Assembly: GCF_900103585.1 (NCBI RefSeq)
Contig: NZ_FNHV01000035.1
Location: 1 to 64,000 of the forward strand
Reading direction: 5' to 3'
Source: Streptomyces sp. cf386
GTDB lineage: Bacteria; Actinomycetota; Actinomycetes; Streptomycetales; Streptomycetaceae
Length of the DNA stretch: 64,000 nt
Below, piece by piece: positions 1-9,245 of the stretch; within the stretch, counting starts at the first letter, position 1; each line of letters opens with the position of its first letter. The position numbers and the translations under genes are program-made. Under the pieces are notes generated by a model. It saw nothing but the letters and a program-made list of their open reading frames with translations. It was not told the origin of the DNA and did no database searches.

Positions 1-322
1 ACACTCGTTCGCTTCGCTGCAGGCATGATCGCTCTCCTTTCCGCCCCAGTTCCATCGCACCACGGACGTGCGCCGCGGGCGAAGCGACAGGTCCGGCGGT
101 ACCTCAAGGACCGAGCGGCCGCGTTCCCCGACGACCGGGCGGCCATCTTCCTGCCGATCGACGACCCGCTGGGCCCCGGTCCGCCGGGGGCCTCCGAGGA
201 GCCGGAGGAGCGCCGACTGTGCCTGCTCCACCGCCTCGCCCCGCCATGGTGATCACCGCCGTCGACAAGTTCGCCCAGCGAACTATTGGAGTCCACCATG
301 GCTACTTGACCTTGAATGGGTG

Positions 323-1410
323 ATGTCGTCGTGGTGGCTGGCGTCGAAGGCCGGTGCCGGTGCCGGTGCCGGTGAGGCAGCCGTCGAGGACGTCGTACCC
401 ACCGGCTACCGGATGGGCTCCACCCGTATCTCCCTGTGGTCGCAGGGCTGGCTGGCGCGCACCCAGTTCGCGCTCGGCGCCTGGCCGGACGCCCTGGAGA
501 CCGTGCAGCGAGCCGCCGTCCGCCTCACCGAGGTACACATCGAACTGAGCCGCCCCCTGGTCCACTGGACCGGAGCGCAGATCCACGCGCTGCGCGGCGA
601 CTGGGACGCGGCCCAGCACCACGTAGGGGAGGCCCTCGCGGACCTGCACCACTACGAGGTGATGCTCATCCCGTCCTGCCTGGCCCGCGCCCAGGTCGCC
701 GAGGCAGGGGGCGACTACGAACGCGTGGTGGAGGCCCTCTCCCCGGTCGTCCACCTGCAGGAGCGGCAGTCGATCGACGAACCCGGCTTCTGGCCCTGGC
801 CCGACGTGTACGCCAACGCCCTGGTGATGACCGGCCGCCTCGACCAGGCCGAAGCATTCCTCGCTCCGCACGAGGAACTGGCCACCCGTCGCTCCCACCG
901 CTCCGCCATGGCACGCCTGGGCCTGGCCCGCGGCCGCCTCACCGCGGCCCCGGGGGGGACATCGACACCGCCCGCAAGGAGTTCGAGCAGGCCCTCGCCC
1001 ACCTCGAACACCTACCCCTCCCGTACGACCGCGCCCGCGTCAACTTCGCCTATGGCCAGACCCTGCGGCGCGCCGGAAAACGCCGCGAGGCCGACACCGT
1101 CCTGAAGAACGCCCGCGACGCCTACGCCGCGCTCGGCGCCCGCACCTACGTCGACCGCTGCGACAGCGAGCTGAAGGCAGGCGGCCTCCACACCACCCGC
1201 CTCACCCCGGGCATGGCCGGCCTCACCCCACAGGAACAGGCCGTCGCCCGCCTGGTCGCGTCCGGCGCGACCAACCAGCAGGCGGCCCTGGAACTCTTCA
1301 TCTCCGTCAAGACCGTCCAGTACCACCTCACCCACATCTACTCCAAGCTCGGCATCCGCTCGCGCAGCGAACTCGCGGCGCGCTTCCGGGAGATACCGAC
1401 GCAAGAATGA
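323..1410 (+). pseudogene. LuxR-family (LAL-type) regulator C-terminal part, frameshifted
   Basis: This is the C-terminal part of a large LuxR-family regulator. The first reading frame (about 323-957) gives a helical, TPR-like region of the kind found in LAL regulators. A second frame (about 952-1410) continues it and ends in a LuxR helix-turn-helix (LTPQEQAVARLVASGATN, then KTVQYHLTHIYSKLGIRSRS). The frames meet at a run of seven G at 952-958, and one extra G would restore a single protein. The N-terminal ATPase half expected of a LAL regulator is absent upstream, so the gene is both truncated and frameshifted. The G-run frameshift alone could be a sequencing error. The missing N-terminus argues for a genuine remnant. 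Confidence 0.75.
351..374. repeat. Hexanucleotide tandem repeat CCGGTG x4
   Basis: Four exact copies of CCGGTG lie in the 5' part of the LuxR remnant and encode an Ala-Gly run (AGAGAGAG). Whole-hexamer slippage would keep the frame. Confidence 0.7.
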
Positions 1411-1428
1411 TCCAACCGGCACGATGGC

Positions 1429-2550
1429 TCAGCCCTCTCGGCCGAAGGCTCCCCGATCCTGCACGCCGCAGCGCCTCAGCGCGAGGGCCGCGATGTCGTC
1501 GTCGAGCCGTCCGCCGCTGTGCTGGAGCAGATCCCGGTGCAGCTGGTCCAGCAGCTCGCGGGGCTGCTCCTGGCCCTGCCGCCGCATCCAGTCCGGCAGC
1601 GGGAAGAACTGGCCGGCGTGGTCCCGGGCCTCCGATACGCCGTCCGTGTAGAGCAGCAACTGGTCGCCCGGGGCGAAGGCGACGGTGTCGACCCAGTAGC
1701 GGTCGCCGATCAGCGCTGCCAGGTTGAGGGGCGGGGAGGAGACGGTGGGCTCCAGGACCCTGACCTTCCCGCAGTGCGCGACCAGCGGCGGGGGATGCCC
1801 ACAGTTGAGGAGCCGTAGGTGGCCGCCGCCGTGCGGGATCTCGGCGAGGAGAGCGGTGGCGAAGTGCTCGGGCTGGTCATGGGCGGGAAACGCGGCGCTG
1901 TGGCGCGTGACGGTGGTCTCCAGGCGGTGGATGATGCCCTGCAGGTCGGGCTCGTCGTACGCGGCCTCCCTGAAGCAACTGATCACCGCCGAGGCCGCCC
2001 CCACTGCGGACAGACCTTTGCCCCGTACATCGCCTATGAGCAGCCGGACCCCGTGCGGTGTACCGATCGCCTCGAAGAAGTCGCCGCCGATCCGTGCCTG
2101 TTCCTGGGCCGCCAGATACAGCGACTCGATCTCGACGTCGTCGATGCGGCGCGGCAGCGGGCGCAGCAGCACCTTCTGGGCCGCGTCGGCGACGAGCCGG
2201 ACCTGGAAGAGAATTTCCTCTCGCTGAATGCGGACATGGCTCCCGTAGGCGGCCGCCAAGGTGACCGCGATGATCGCGGCCGACGTGTACGGCGTCCCCA
2301 GATCGGTGTAGAAGAAGCTGAGGACGATCATGAGCAGCAGGCAGAACGCCCCCAGCAGCACCGTGGGCAGCACGGGCCACATCGCGGCGGCGAGGGCGGG
2401 TGCCGCGGGCAGAAGGCGGCTGACGGCGATCTCCCTGGGTGTGGAGAACGCCAGGCCGGCGATGAGGACGGTCAGGACCACGGGTGACAGCCGGGCAGCT
2501 TCCCATCGGCCGCTGTAGGCGGGGCGACGGCGCCACAGCCGTGCAGACAT
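1429..2550 (-). CDS. Membrane-anchored SpoIIE/RsbU-type PP2C phosphatase
   Basis: This encodes a serine phosphatase of the PPM/SpoIIE family, which usually dephosphorylates an anti-anti-sigma factor in a partner-switching pathway. The N-terminal third holds several hydrophobic segments. The cytoplasmic phosphatase domain follows, with the metal-site motifs GGDFFEAI, LLIGDVRGKG, LLLYTDGVSEARD and DDDIAALAL all present. The ATG at 2550 (MSARLWRRR) is preferred over an ATG six codons upstream, but neither has a clear ribosome-binding site. It diverges from the multi-domain phosphatase at 2751 across about 200 bp, which suggests joint control. Its substrate cannot be read from the sequence. Confidence 0.88.
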   Translation of the reverse strand: MSARLWRRRPAYSGRWEAARLSPVVLTVLIAGLAFSTPREIAVSRLLPAAPALAAAMWPVLPTVLLGAFCLLLMIVLSFFYTDLGTPYTSAAIIAVTLAAAYGSHVRIQREEILFQVRLVADAAQKVLLRPLPRRIDDVEIESLYLAAQEQARIGGDFFEAIGTPHGVRLLIGDVRGKGLSAVGAASAVISCFREAAYDEPDLQGIIHRLETTVTRHSAAFPAHDQPEHFATALLAEIPHGGGHLRLLNCGHPPPLVAHCGKVRVLEPTVSSPPLNLAALIGDRYWVDTVAFAPGDQLLLYTDGVSEARDHAGQFFPLPDWMRRQGQEQPRELLDQLHRDLLQHSGGRLDDDIAALALRRCGVQDRGAFGREG

Positions 2551-2750
2551 GATCACAAAATGCATCATATCGGCCTAAACGGGCATCGAGCACGGAAGGA
2601 TCATGCGCCGCACTCGAGAATCTGCGGCGGACGGCCATGCCCGGAGGGGCCGAGGCCGTGCGACGCTTCGCCATACAGAAGCCCGAGGTCGGCCGAGCGA
2701 GGATCGGGCGACCCCTGGCCACTCGGGATCACCGGTGTTAGAAAGGTCGC

Positions 2751-5426
2751 ATGGCGAATCGTTTCGCCCGTTTTCAACGCCTCTCGGTCAAGCGCCTGAT
2801 CAGCAAGAGCACGCGGAGCGTGGCCGGACAGGTGTTGATTTTCCAGGTGGCTCTGGTTGTGCTGCTCGTGACCTGCGGCGTCTTCGCTCTCATCCTGCAG
2901 TCGGAGCGGGACACCAGCGCCGAGGCCAGGCGCCGCTCCACCGCCGTGGCACAGACCTTCGCGCACTCACCAGGCGTCCTGGCGGCCTTGCAGACCCCTG
3001 ATCCGAGCAAGATTCTCCAGCCGCTCACCGAGGCGGCACGCCGGGCCGCCGGCGTCGACTTCATCGTGGTCATGGACACCGAGGGCATCCGGTACACCCA
3101 CCCCTTGCCGGACCGCATCGGAAAGCGGTTCGTGGGCGAGATCGGCCCGTCGCTGGCGGGGAAGGTCTACGTGGAGAACGTCAACGGCCCGCTCGGTCGT
3201 GAGGTGCAGGCGACGGTCCCGATCAAGAACGCCGACGACAAGGTGGTGGCCCTCGTCTCTGCCGGGATGAAGGTCAAGAACGTCGAGAGTCAGCTGGCCC
3301 GGCAACTGCCGATCATCCTGGGCGCAGGGGCCGGAGCGCTCGTGCTGTCCACCGGTGTGACGGCCCTGGTGGGCAGGCGGCTGCGACGGCAGACACACAG
3401 CCTGGCCCCGGACGAGATGACCCTGATGTACGAGCACCACGACACGGTGCTCCACTCCGTTCGGGAAGGCGTGCTGATCGTGGCCGCCGACGGGCGGCTG
3501 ATGCTGGCGAACGACGAGGCCAGACGGCTGCTGGAGCTGCCCCGGGACGTCGAGGGAAGGCATGTCTCGGAACTGCCGGGCCTCGATCCCGAGACGAAGG
3601 CGCTGCTCGCCTCCGGGCGCGAGGCCACCGACGAGGTACACCTCGCGGGAGAGCGGCTGCTCGCGGTCAACCAGCGGCCCACGGATCGCGCGGGAGGCCT
3701 CAAGGAGACGGTGGTGACGCTGCGCGACTCCACCGAGCTACAGGCGGTGACCGGCAGGGCGGAGGTGGCACGGGAGCGGCTCAGGCTGCTGTACGACGCC
3801 GGACTCCACATCGGTACCACCCTGGACGTGCTGCGCACCGCCGACGAGTTGGCGCGGGTCCCCATTCCCCGCTTCGCGGACTTCGTCACCGTGGACCTGG
3901 CCGACGCCGTCCTGCACGGCGAGGAGCCCGCCCCCACGGCGACGGACATGCGACGCGCGGCCGTGAGCGGCGTCCGGGACGACCATCCGCTCTCCGGACA
4001 GGGCCGGCTTTTCGACTATCTTCCCTCCACGCCCCAGGCGCGCGGCTACGGCAGCGGTCGCTCCCAGTTGGTGAGCGATCTGCCGAACGCCACGGGCTGG
4101 CGCGTGCAGGACCCGGGGCGCGCCAAGGCGATCATCGACTACGGCATCCATTCCCTCATCACCGCGCCCATCCAGGCCCGTGGCGTCGTGCTGGGCATGG
4201 CCAACTTCTGGCGGGCGCACCCGCATGAGCGCTTCAACGAGGAGGACCTGTCGCTGGCGGAGGAGCTGGTGGCCCGTGCCGCGATCAGCATCGACAACGC
4301 CCGCCGCTATACCCGCGAGCACACCCTGGCGGTGACCCTCCAGCGCAGCCTGCTGCCGCAGGCCATGCCCGAGCAGAACGCCCTCGACATCGCCTACCGC
4401 TACCTCCCCGCCCAGTCGGGCGTGGGCGGGGACTGGTTCGACGTGATTCCCATGCCGGGGAGCCGGGTGGCGCTGGCCGTCGGCGACGTGGTCGGCCACG
4501 GCCTCCACGCCGCCGCCACGATGGGACGGCTGCGCACCGCGGTGCACAACTTCTCCGCCCTCGATCTGCCACCCGACGAGCTGCTGAGCCATCTGGACGA
4601 CCTGGTCGGGAGCATCGACCAGAACGAGGCGGCCGAGAGCGCGGCGGGCGTCGTGGGCGCCACCTGCCTGTACGGGATCTACGACCCGGTGACGCGCCGC
4701 TACGTCATGGCACGTGCGGGGCATCTGGCGCCCGCGCTGGTCCACCCCGACGGAACCGTCACCTTCCCGGACGTGCCGACCGGTCCGCCTCTGGGCCTCG
4801 GCGGCATGCCGTTCCAGACGGCGGAGCTGTGCCTCGCGGAGGGAACCCAACTCGTCCTGTACACCGACGGCCTCATCGAGGACCGTCGGCGCGACCTGGA
4901 CGTGGGCATGGAACTGCTGCGCGATGCGCTGACCGGCCACCCCGGCCGGCCGCCCGAGGAGACCTGCCAGGACGTGCTGGACAGCCTGCTCCCCGAGCGT
5001 CCCAAGGACGACGTCGCCCTGCTCGTCGCCCGCACCCGGGAACTGCCGCCCGACCGGATCGCCGACTGGGATGTGCCGCCGGATCCGGCCGCCGTCTCCG
5101 GTATGCGCGACGCCGTGTCCCGAAAGCTCGAAGCGTGGGGCCTGTCGGAGTTCGGCTTCACCATGGAGCTCATCCTGAGCGAGCTCATCACCAATGCCAT
5201 CCGCTACAGCTCCGGACCGATCCACGTACGGCTGATCCGCGACCGTACGCTGATCTGCGAGGTCGCCGACGGCAGCAGCACCTCACCGCATCTGCGGTAC
5301 GCCGCGACGACGGACGAGGGAGGCCGGGGCCTGTTCCTGGTGTCGCAGATGGCTGAGCGCTGGGGCACCCGGTACACCCCGCAGGGCAAGGTGATCTGGG
5401 CGGAACAGACCCTGCCCCCGGCGTGA
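2751..5426 (+). CDS. Cache-PAS-GAF-PP2C-HATPase signalling phosphatase
   Basis: This 891-residue protein combines sensing, phosphatase and anti-sigma-like ATPase modules. Residues 28-49 form a first membrane helix. Residues 50-180 are an extracellular Cache/PAS-like sensor (MDTEGIRYTHPLPDRIGKRF). A second membrane helix spans 186-207. A PAS domain (225-335), a GAF domain (340-520), a SpoIIE-type PP2C domain (540-760; GGDWFDVI, VGDVVGHG, LYTDGLIE, PKDDVALL) and an RsbW-like HATPase domain (780-890; ELITNAIRYS, DEGGRGLFLV) follow. The start has an upstream AAAGGT. All PP2C acidic residues appear intact. The likely role is control of an anti-sigma/anti-anti-sigma switch in response to an external ligand. 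The architecture is common in Streptomyces, but the ligand is unknown. Confidence 0.93.
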   Translation: MANRFARFQRLSVKRLISKSTRSVAGQVLIFQVALVVLLVTCGVFALILQSERDTSAEARRRSTAVAQTFAHSPGVLAALQTPDPSKILQPLTEAARRAAGVDFIVVMDTEGIRYTHPLPDRIGKRFVGEIGPSLAGKVYVENVNGPLGREVQATVPIKNADDKVVALVSAGMKVKNVESQLARQLPIILGAGAGALVLSTGVTALVGRRLRRQTHSLAPDEMTLMYEHHDTVLHSVREGVLIVAADGRLMLANDEARRLLELPRDVEGRHVSELPGLDPETKALLASGREATDEVHLAGERLLAVNQRPTDRAGGLKETVVTLRDSTELQAVTGRAEVARERLRLLYDAGLHIGTTLDVLRTADELARVPIPRFADFVTVDLADAVLHGEEPAPTATDMRRAAVSGVRDDHPLSGQGRLFDYLPSTPQARGYGSGRSQLVSDLPNATGWRVQDPGRAKAIIDYGIHSLITAPIQARGVVLGMANFWRAHPHERFNEEDLSLAEELVARAAISIDNARRYTREHTLAVTLQRSLLPQAMPEQNALDIAYRYLPAQSGVGGDWFDVIPMPGSRVALAVGDVVGHGLHAAATMGRLRTAVHNFSALDLPPDELLSHLDDLVGSIDQNEAAESAAGVVGATCLYGIYDPVTRRYVMARAGHLAPALVHPDGTVTFPDVPTGPPLGLGGMPFQTAELCLAEGTQLVLYTDGLIEDRRRDLDVGMELLRDALTGHPGRPPEETCQDVLDSLLPERPKDDVALLVARTRELPPDRIADWDVPPDPAAVSGMRDAVSRKLEAWGLSEFGFTMELILSELITNAIRYSSGPIHVRLIRDRTLICEVADGSSTSPHLRYAATTDEGGRGLFLVSQMAERWGTRYTPQGKVIWAEQTLPPA

Positions 5427-5471
5427 GGAGGATGCCGGTGCCCCGCGACCCTCGTTCGGGCGCCAGCGCGC

Positions 5472-7361
5472 TCAACCGGTGTGATCGGGGCGGTGCAGCA
5501 GCGGGCGCAGGGTCTCGATGACGCTCGGGTCGTCCACCGTGGACGGGATGGGTTCGTCGAGGCCGTCGGCGATACCGCGCATCGTCTTGCGCAGGATCTT
5601 CCCCGAGCGTGTCTTGGGCAGGGCGGCCACGACAGCGACCTCCTTGAGGGAGGCGACGGCGCCGATACGCTCACGCACGAGCCGGACCAGTTCGGCCTCG
5701 ACCTCCCCCGGGTCGCGAGCGGCGCCCGCCTTCAGGACCACGAAGCCGCGAGGGACCTGCCCCTTGAGGGCGTCGGCGACGCCGATCACGGCGCACTCGG
5801 CGACGTCGGGGTGAGCGGCCAGGGCCTCTTCCATGCTGCCGGTGGACAGCCGGTGTCCAGCGACGTTGATGACGTCGTCGGTGCGGCCCATGACGTACAC
5901 GTAGCCGTCCTCGTCGATGTGTCCGCTGTCGCCGGTGAGGTAGTAGCCGTCGTAGGCGGAGAGGTAGGAGGCGACGAAGCGGGCGTCGTCGTTCCAGAGG
6001 GTGGGCAGCGAACCGGGCGGCAGGGGGAGCTTCACGACGATCGCGCCGTCGACGCCGGCCGGCACAGGCTGCCCGGAGGCGTCGAGGACGCGGACGTCCC
6101 AGCCCGGCAGCGGAAGGGTGGGCGAGCCGGGTTTGACGGGGGCGGCCTCGATGCCGACCGGGTTGGCGACGATCGGCCAGCCGGTCTCCGTCTGCCACCA
6201 GTGGTCGATCACCGGGATGTCCAGGAGGGCGCTCGCCCAGTGGTAGGTCTCGGGGTCGAGGCGCTCACCGGCGAGGAAGAGGTAGCGCAGCCGGGAGAGG
6301 TCGTAGTCCGCGGTGAGCGTGCCCTTCGGGTCCTCCTTCCTGATGGCGCGGAAGGCGGTGGGCGCCGTGAACATGGTCTTGACGCCGTGCTCGGCGGCGA
6401 CCCGCCAGAACTGGCCGGCGTCCGGGGTGCCGACCGGCTTGCCCTCGTACAGCACGGTCGTGGCGCCGGCCAGCAGCGGTCCGTAGACGATGTACGAGTG
6501 CCCGACGACCCAGCCGACATCGGACCCGGTGAACATCGTCTCGCCCGGGCCGATGTCGTACACGGCGCCCATCGACCAGTGCAGGGCCACGGCACAACCG
6601 CCGCAGTCGCGGACAACTCCCTTGGGTTTCCCGGTCGTTCCGGACGTGTAGAGGATGTAGAGGGGGTCGGTCCCTGCCACGGGAACACAGGCGGCCGGCG
6701 GTGCGGTGGCGACCAGGTCGGCCCAGTCGAGGTCGTCCGGCCCCAACTCGGCCCGCTCTTGCGGGCGTTGCAGGATGATCCGCTTCTGGGGCTGGTGACC
6801 GGCGAGTTCGATCGCGCGGTCCAGTAGCGGCTTGTACGGGAGGACGCGCTTGCCCTCGATGCCGCAGGAGGCGGAGACGATCACCTTGGGGGTGGCGTCG
6901 TCGATGCGGACCGCGAGTTCGGGCGGGGCGAACCCGCCGAAGACGACCGAGTGGACGGCGCCGATGCGTGCGCAGGCCAGCATCGCGATGGCGGCCTCGG
7001 GGACCATCGGCATATAGATGACCACCCGGTCGCCCTGCCCCACACCGAGCCCGGCGAGTGCTCCGGCGAAGGCCGCCACCTCGTCCCTCAGCTGGGCGTA
7101 GGTGTAAGTGCGGCGGGTGCCGGTCACCGGGGAGTCATAGATGAGCGCCGGCTGTTCGCCCCGGCCGGCTTCGACATGCCGGTCCACCGCGTTGAAGCAG
7201 ACGTTGAGCCGACCGTCCGGGAACCAGCGGTGGAATGGTGCGCCCGAGGAGTCCAGGGCACGGGTCGGCGCCACCTCCCAGTCGACGGCTTCCGCCGCCC
7301 GCAGCCAGAAGCTCTCCGGGTCTTCGAGGCTGGCCCGGAAGACGTCCTCGTACATTCCCAT
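5472..7361 (-). CDS. prpE: Propionyl-CoA/acyl-CoA synthetase (ACS family)
   Basis: This is an AMP-forming acyl-CoA synthetase of about 629 residues that activates a short-chain acid (propionate or a related acid) to its CoA thioester in the cytoplasm. The AMP-binding signature ILYTSGTTGKPKG is present. The core DHWWQTETGWP and the C-terminal swivel lysine motif KTRSGKILRKTMR are also present. The stretch EGKPVGTPDAGQFWRV resembles PrpE/ACSS3 more than acetyl-CoA synthetase. The ATG at 7361 (MGMYEDVF) is chosen because AAGGAG lies about 8 nt upstream. A longer reading to 7406 lacks such a site. It stands alone, convergent with the phosphatase gene ending at 5426. The substrate assignment is inferred from family resemblance. 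Confidence 0.92.
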   Translation of the reverse strand: MGMYEDVFRASLEDPESFWLRAAEAVDWEVAPTRALDSSGAPFHRWFPDGRLNVCFNAVDRHVEAGRGEQPALIYDSPVTGTRRTYTYAQLRDEVAAFAGALAGLGVGQGDRVVIYMPMVPEAAIAMLACARIGAVHSVVFGGFAPPELAVRIDDATPKVIVSASCGIEGKRVLPYKPLLDRAIELAGHQPQKRIILQRPQERAELGPDDLDWADLVATAPPAACVPVAGTDPLYILYTSGTTGKPKGVVRDCGGCAVALHWSMGAVYDIGPGETMFTGSDVGWVVGHSYIVYGPLLAGATTVLYEGKPVGTPDAGQFWRVAAEHGVKTMFTAPTAFRAIRKEDPKGTLTADYDLSRLRYLFLAGERLDPETYHWASALLDIPVIDHWWQTETGWPIVANPVGIEAAPVKPGSPTLPLPGWDVRVLDASGQPVPAGVDGAIVVKLPLPPGSLPTLWNDDARFVASYLSAYDGYYLTGDSGHIDEDGYVYVMGRTDDVINVAGHRLSTGSMEEALAAHPDVAECAVIGVADALKGQVPRGFVVLKAGAARDPGEVEAELVRLVRERIGAVASLKEVAVVAALPKTRSGKILRKTMRGIADGLDEPIPSTVDDPSVIETLRPLLHRPDHTG

Positions 7362-7448
7362 CGCGCTCTCCTTGACCAGAGTCGTGGTGGCCCTGCCTGC
7401 AACCATGTCACATGTTGATCACGTTGCCGGCCAAGCCGCGGGCGCCCC

Positions 7449-8031
7449 TCACGAGCGGTCTTCCAGGATCTCGTCGGCCTTGCGTGCCGCGTCGTCGTTC
7501 CAACGGCGCTGCGCCTCCAGCTTCGCCCGGTGCTCGGCGACGAGTTCATTCTGGATGCGTACGTCGATGGCGTGCACGGTGCGGACGTAGCCGGTCTGCC
7601 GCTTGCAGCGGGCGTCGGCGGTCGCGGTCCGCTTCTCGAGGGCGGAGGGCTCGTCGGGGTCGCGGGACGACCCGTTCAGCCGCTCCTCCAGCTCATGGCG
7701 TCGGCGGTCCTCGCCGAGCTCGGCGTCCCTTGGGGTGGCGTAGTGGTAGCCCGCTTGGGCGTCGGGGCCAGGCGGGGAGGGGGTCGATGTCCAGGTTCTT
7801 CAGGCCCTCGAAGCCGAGGCGGACCATGCACTCCTTGGCGAGCGTCCACCGCGCCCTGCCGACCGTGCGGCCGTCGTCGTCGGGCATGTCGTAGGCGGCG
7901 AGCGGCTGGAAGCGCGGGTCGTTCGAGGAGGCGGGGCTCGCGTCGGATGCGGGCGGGCCGGACTGCTGCCCGCATCCCGCGAGGGCGAGGGCCAGGGCGA
8001 GGACCGGTAAGAGGGGGGCGGCTGTGCGCAT
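7449..8031 (-). pseudogene. Hypothetical lipoprotein, frameshifted
   Basis: The N-terminus is a clear lipoprotein signal (VLALALALAGCGQQ, lipobox cysteine at residue 20), followed by RFQPLAAYDMPDDDGRTVG and LAKECMVRLGFEG. After NLDIDPLPAW, near 7765-7775, the coding signal moves to another frame. It continues as GYHYATPRDAELGED and KRTATADARCKRQTGYV, and ends in KLEAQRRWNDDAARKADEIL with a stop at 7449-7451. Removing one base near the C-rich run (adding two would also work) rebuilds a secreted protein of about 193 residues. I recognise it only as a small Streptomyces lipoprotein of unknown function. A sequencing error is possible. Confidence 0.72.
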
Positions 8032-8118
8032 GGGGCCACCTCATCAGGGCCCGGGAAACGCGGACCGTGGTGGAGGCCACACTTCCGGGTCACAGCCGCA
8101 TCACAGGTCCTGCGCCGG

Positions 8119-9117
8119 TCAGCCGTTCGCGAGCAGTTCCAGTGTGTCGATCACGCGGTGGGAGAAGCCCGACTCGTTGTCGTACCAGGCGACCACCTTG
8201 ACATGGCGGCCGTCGACGCGGGTGAGGGCCGAGTCGAAGATCGACGAGGCGGGGTTGCCGACGATGTCGGACGACACGAGCGGGTCGTCGGAGTACTCGA
8301 GGACGCCCGCCAAAGGACCCTCGGCCGCGGCGCGGTAGGCGGACAGTACGTCCTCGCGGGTCACGTCGCGGGCGACGGTGGTGTTGAGCTCCACGATCGA
8401 GCCCACCGGAACCGGTACGCGGATGGAGTCGCCCGACAGCTTGCCGTCGAGGCGCGGCAGCACGAGGCCGATCGCCTTGGCGGCGCCCGTCGTGGTCGGC
8501 ACGATGTTGACCCCGGCGGCACGGGCCCGGCGGGCGTCGCGGTGCGGGCCGTCCTGCAGGTTCTGCTCCTGCGTGTAGGCGTGCACCGTGGTCATGAATC
8601 CGTGCTCGATGCCGGCGAGTTCGTCGAGGACGGCGGCCAGCGGTGCGAGGGCGTTGGTCGTGCAGGAGGCGTTCGAGACGATCGTGTGCAGGGCCGGGTC
8701 GTAGGCGTCGGTGTTGACCCCGTAGGCGAGCGTGACGTCCGCGCCGTCGGAGGGCGCGCTGACGAGGACCTTCTTGGCACCCGCGTCGAGGTGGGCGCGG
8801 GCGGCCTTGGCGGAGGTGAAACGGCCGGTCGACTCCAGCACGACGTCGATGTCGAGTTCGGCCCACGGCAGCTGCGCCGGCTCGCGCTCGGCGAGCACCG
8901 TGATGCGTCGGCCGTCGACGACGAGGGTGTCGCCGTCCACGGTCACCGGGCGGCCGAGCCGGCCGGCCGTGGAGTCGAAGGCGAGGAGCCGGGCGAGGGC
9001 GGTGGGCTCGGTGAGGTCGTTGACGGCGACGATCTCGAGGTCGCTGTCGCGTTCCAGCAGGGCGCGGAGCACGTTGCGCCCGATGCGGCCGAATCCGTTG
9101 ATGGCGATGCGAGTCAT
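8119..9117 (-). CDS. gap: Type I glyceraldehyde-3-phosphate dehydrogenase
   Basis: This 332-residue enzyme catalyses NAD-dependent oxidative phosphorylation of glyceraldehyde 3-phosphate in glycolysis. The N-terminus INGFGRIGRNVLRAL is the Rossmann NAD site. The catalytic cysteine sits in SNASCTTNALAP, and WYDNESGF marks the C-terminal signature. The ATG at 9117 has AAGGGA about 9 nt upstream. Streptomyces genomes often hold more than one gap gene. This copy is monocistronic and sits among accessory genes, so it may be a secondary paralogue rather than the main glycolytic enzyme. Confidence 0.96.
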   Translation of the reverse strand: MTRIAINGFGRIGRNVLRALLERDSDLEIVAVNDLTEPTALARLLAFDSTAGRLGRPVTVDGDTLVVDGRRITVLAEREPAQLPWAELDIDVVLESTGRFTSAKAARAHLDAGAKKVLVSAPSDGADVTLAYGVNTDAYDPALHTIVSNASCTTNALAPLAAVLDELAGIEHGFMTTVHAYTQEQNLQDGPHRDARRARAAGVNIVPTTTGAAKAIGLVLPRLDGKLSGDSIRVPVPVGSIVELNTTVARDVTREDVLSAYRAAAEGPLAGVLEYSDDPLVSSDIVGNPASSIFDSALTRVDGRHVKVVAWYDNESGFSHRVIDTLELLANG

Positions 9118-9245
9118 GGGTGTCCCTTGCTGTCCCTTGGTGTCCCGACGGTTCGTCACCACCAGACTCCCGTGCCGGACCCTGCCGTGGCCGTGGCGCG
9201 AGCGCCATGGTTCGCAAGGATCGCGCCAGGCGGCCGTACGGCGGG

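Noticed and set aside
25..252. A 75-codon frame at the window start
   Set aside because: It has no homology, no ribosome-binding site and a Pro/Arg-rich composition. It may be upstream debris of the LuxR remnant, but that cannot be supported.
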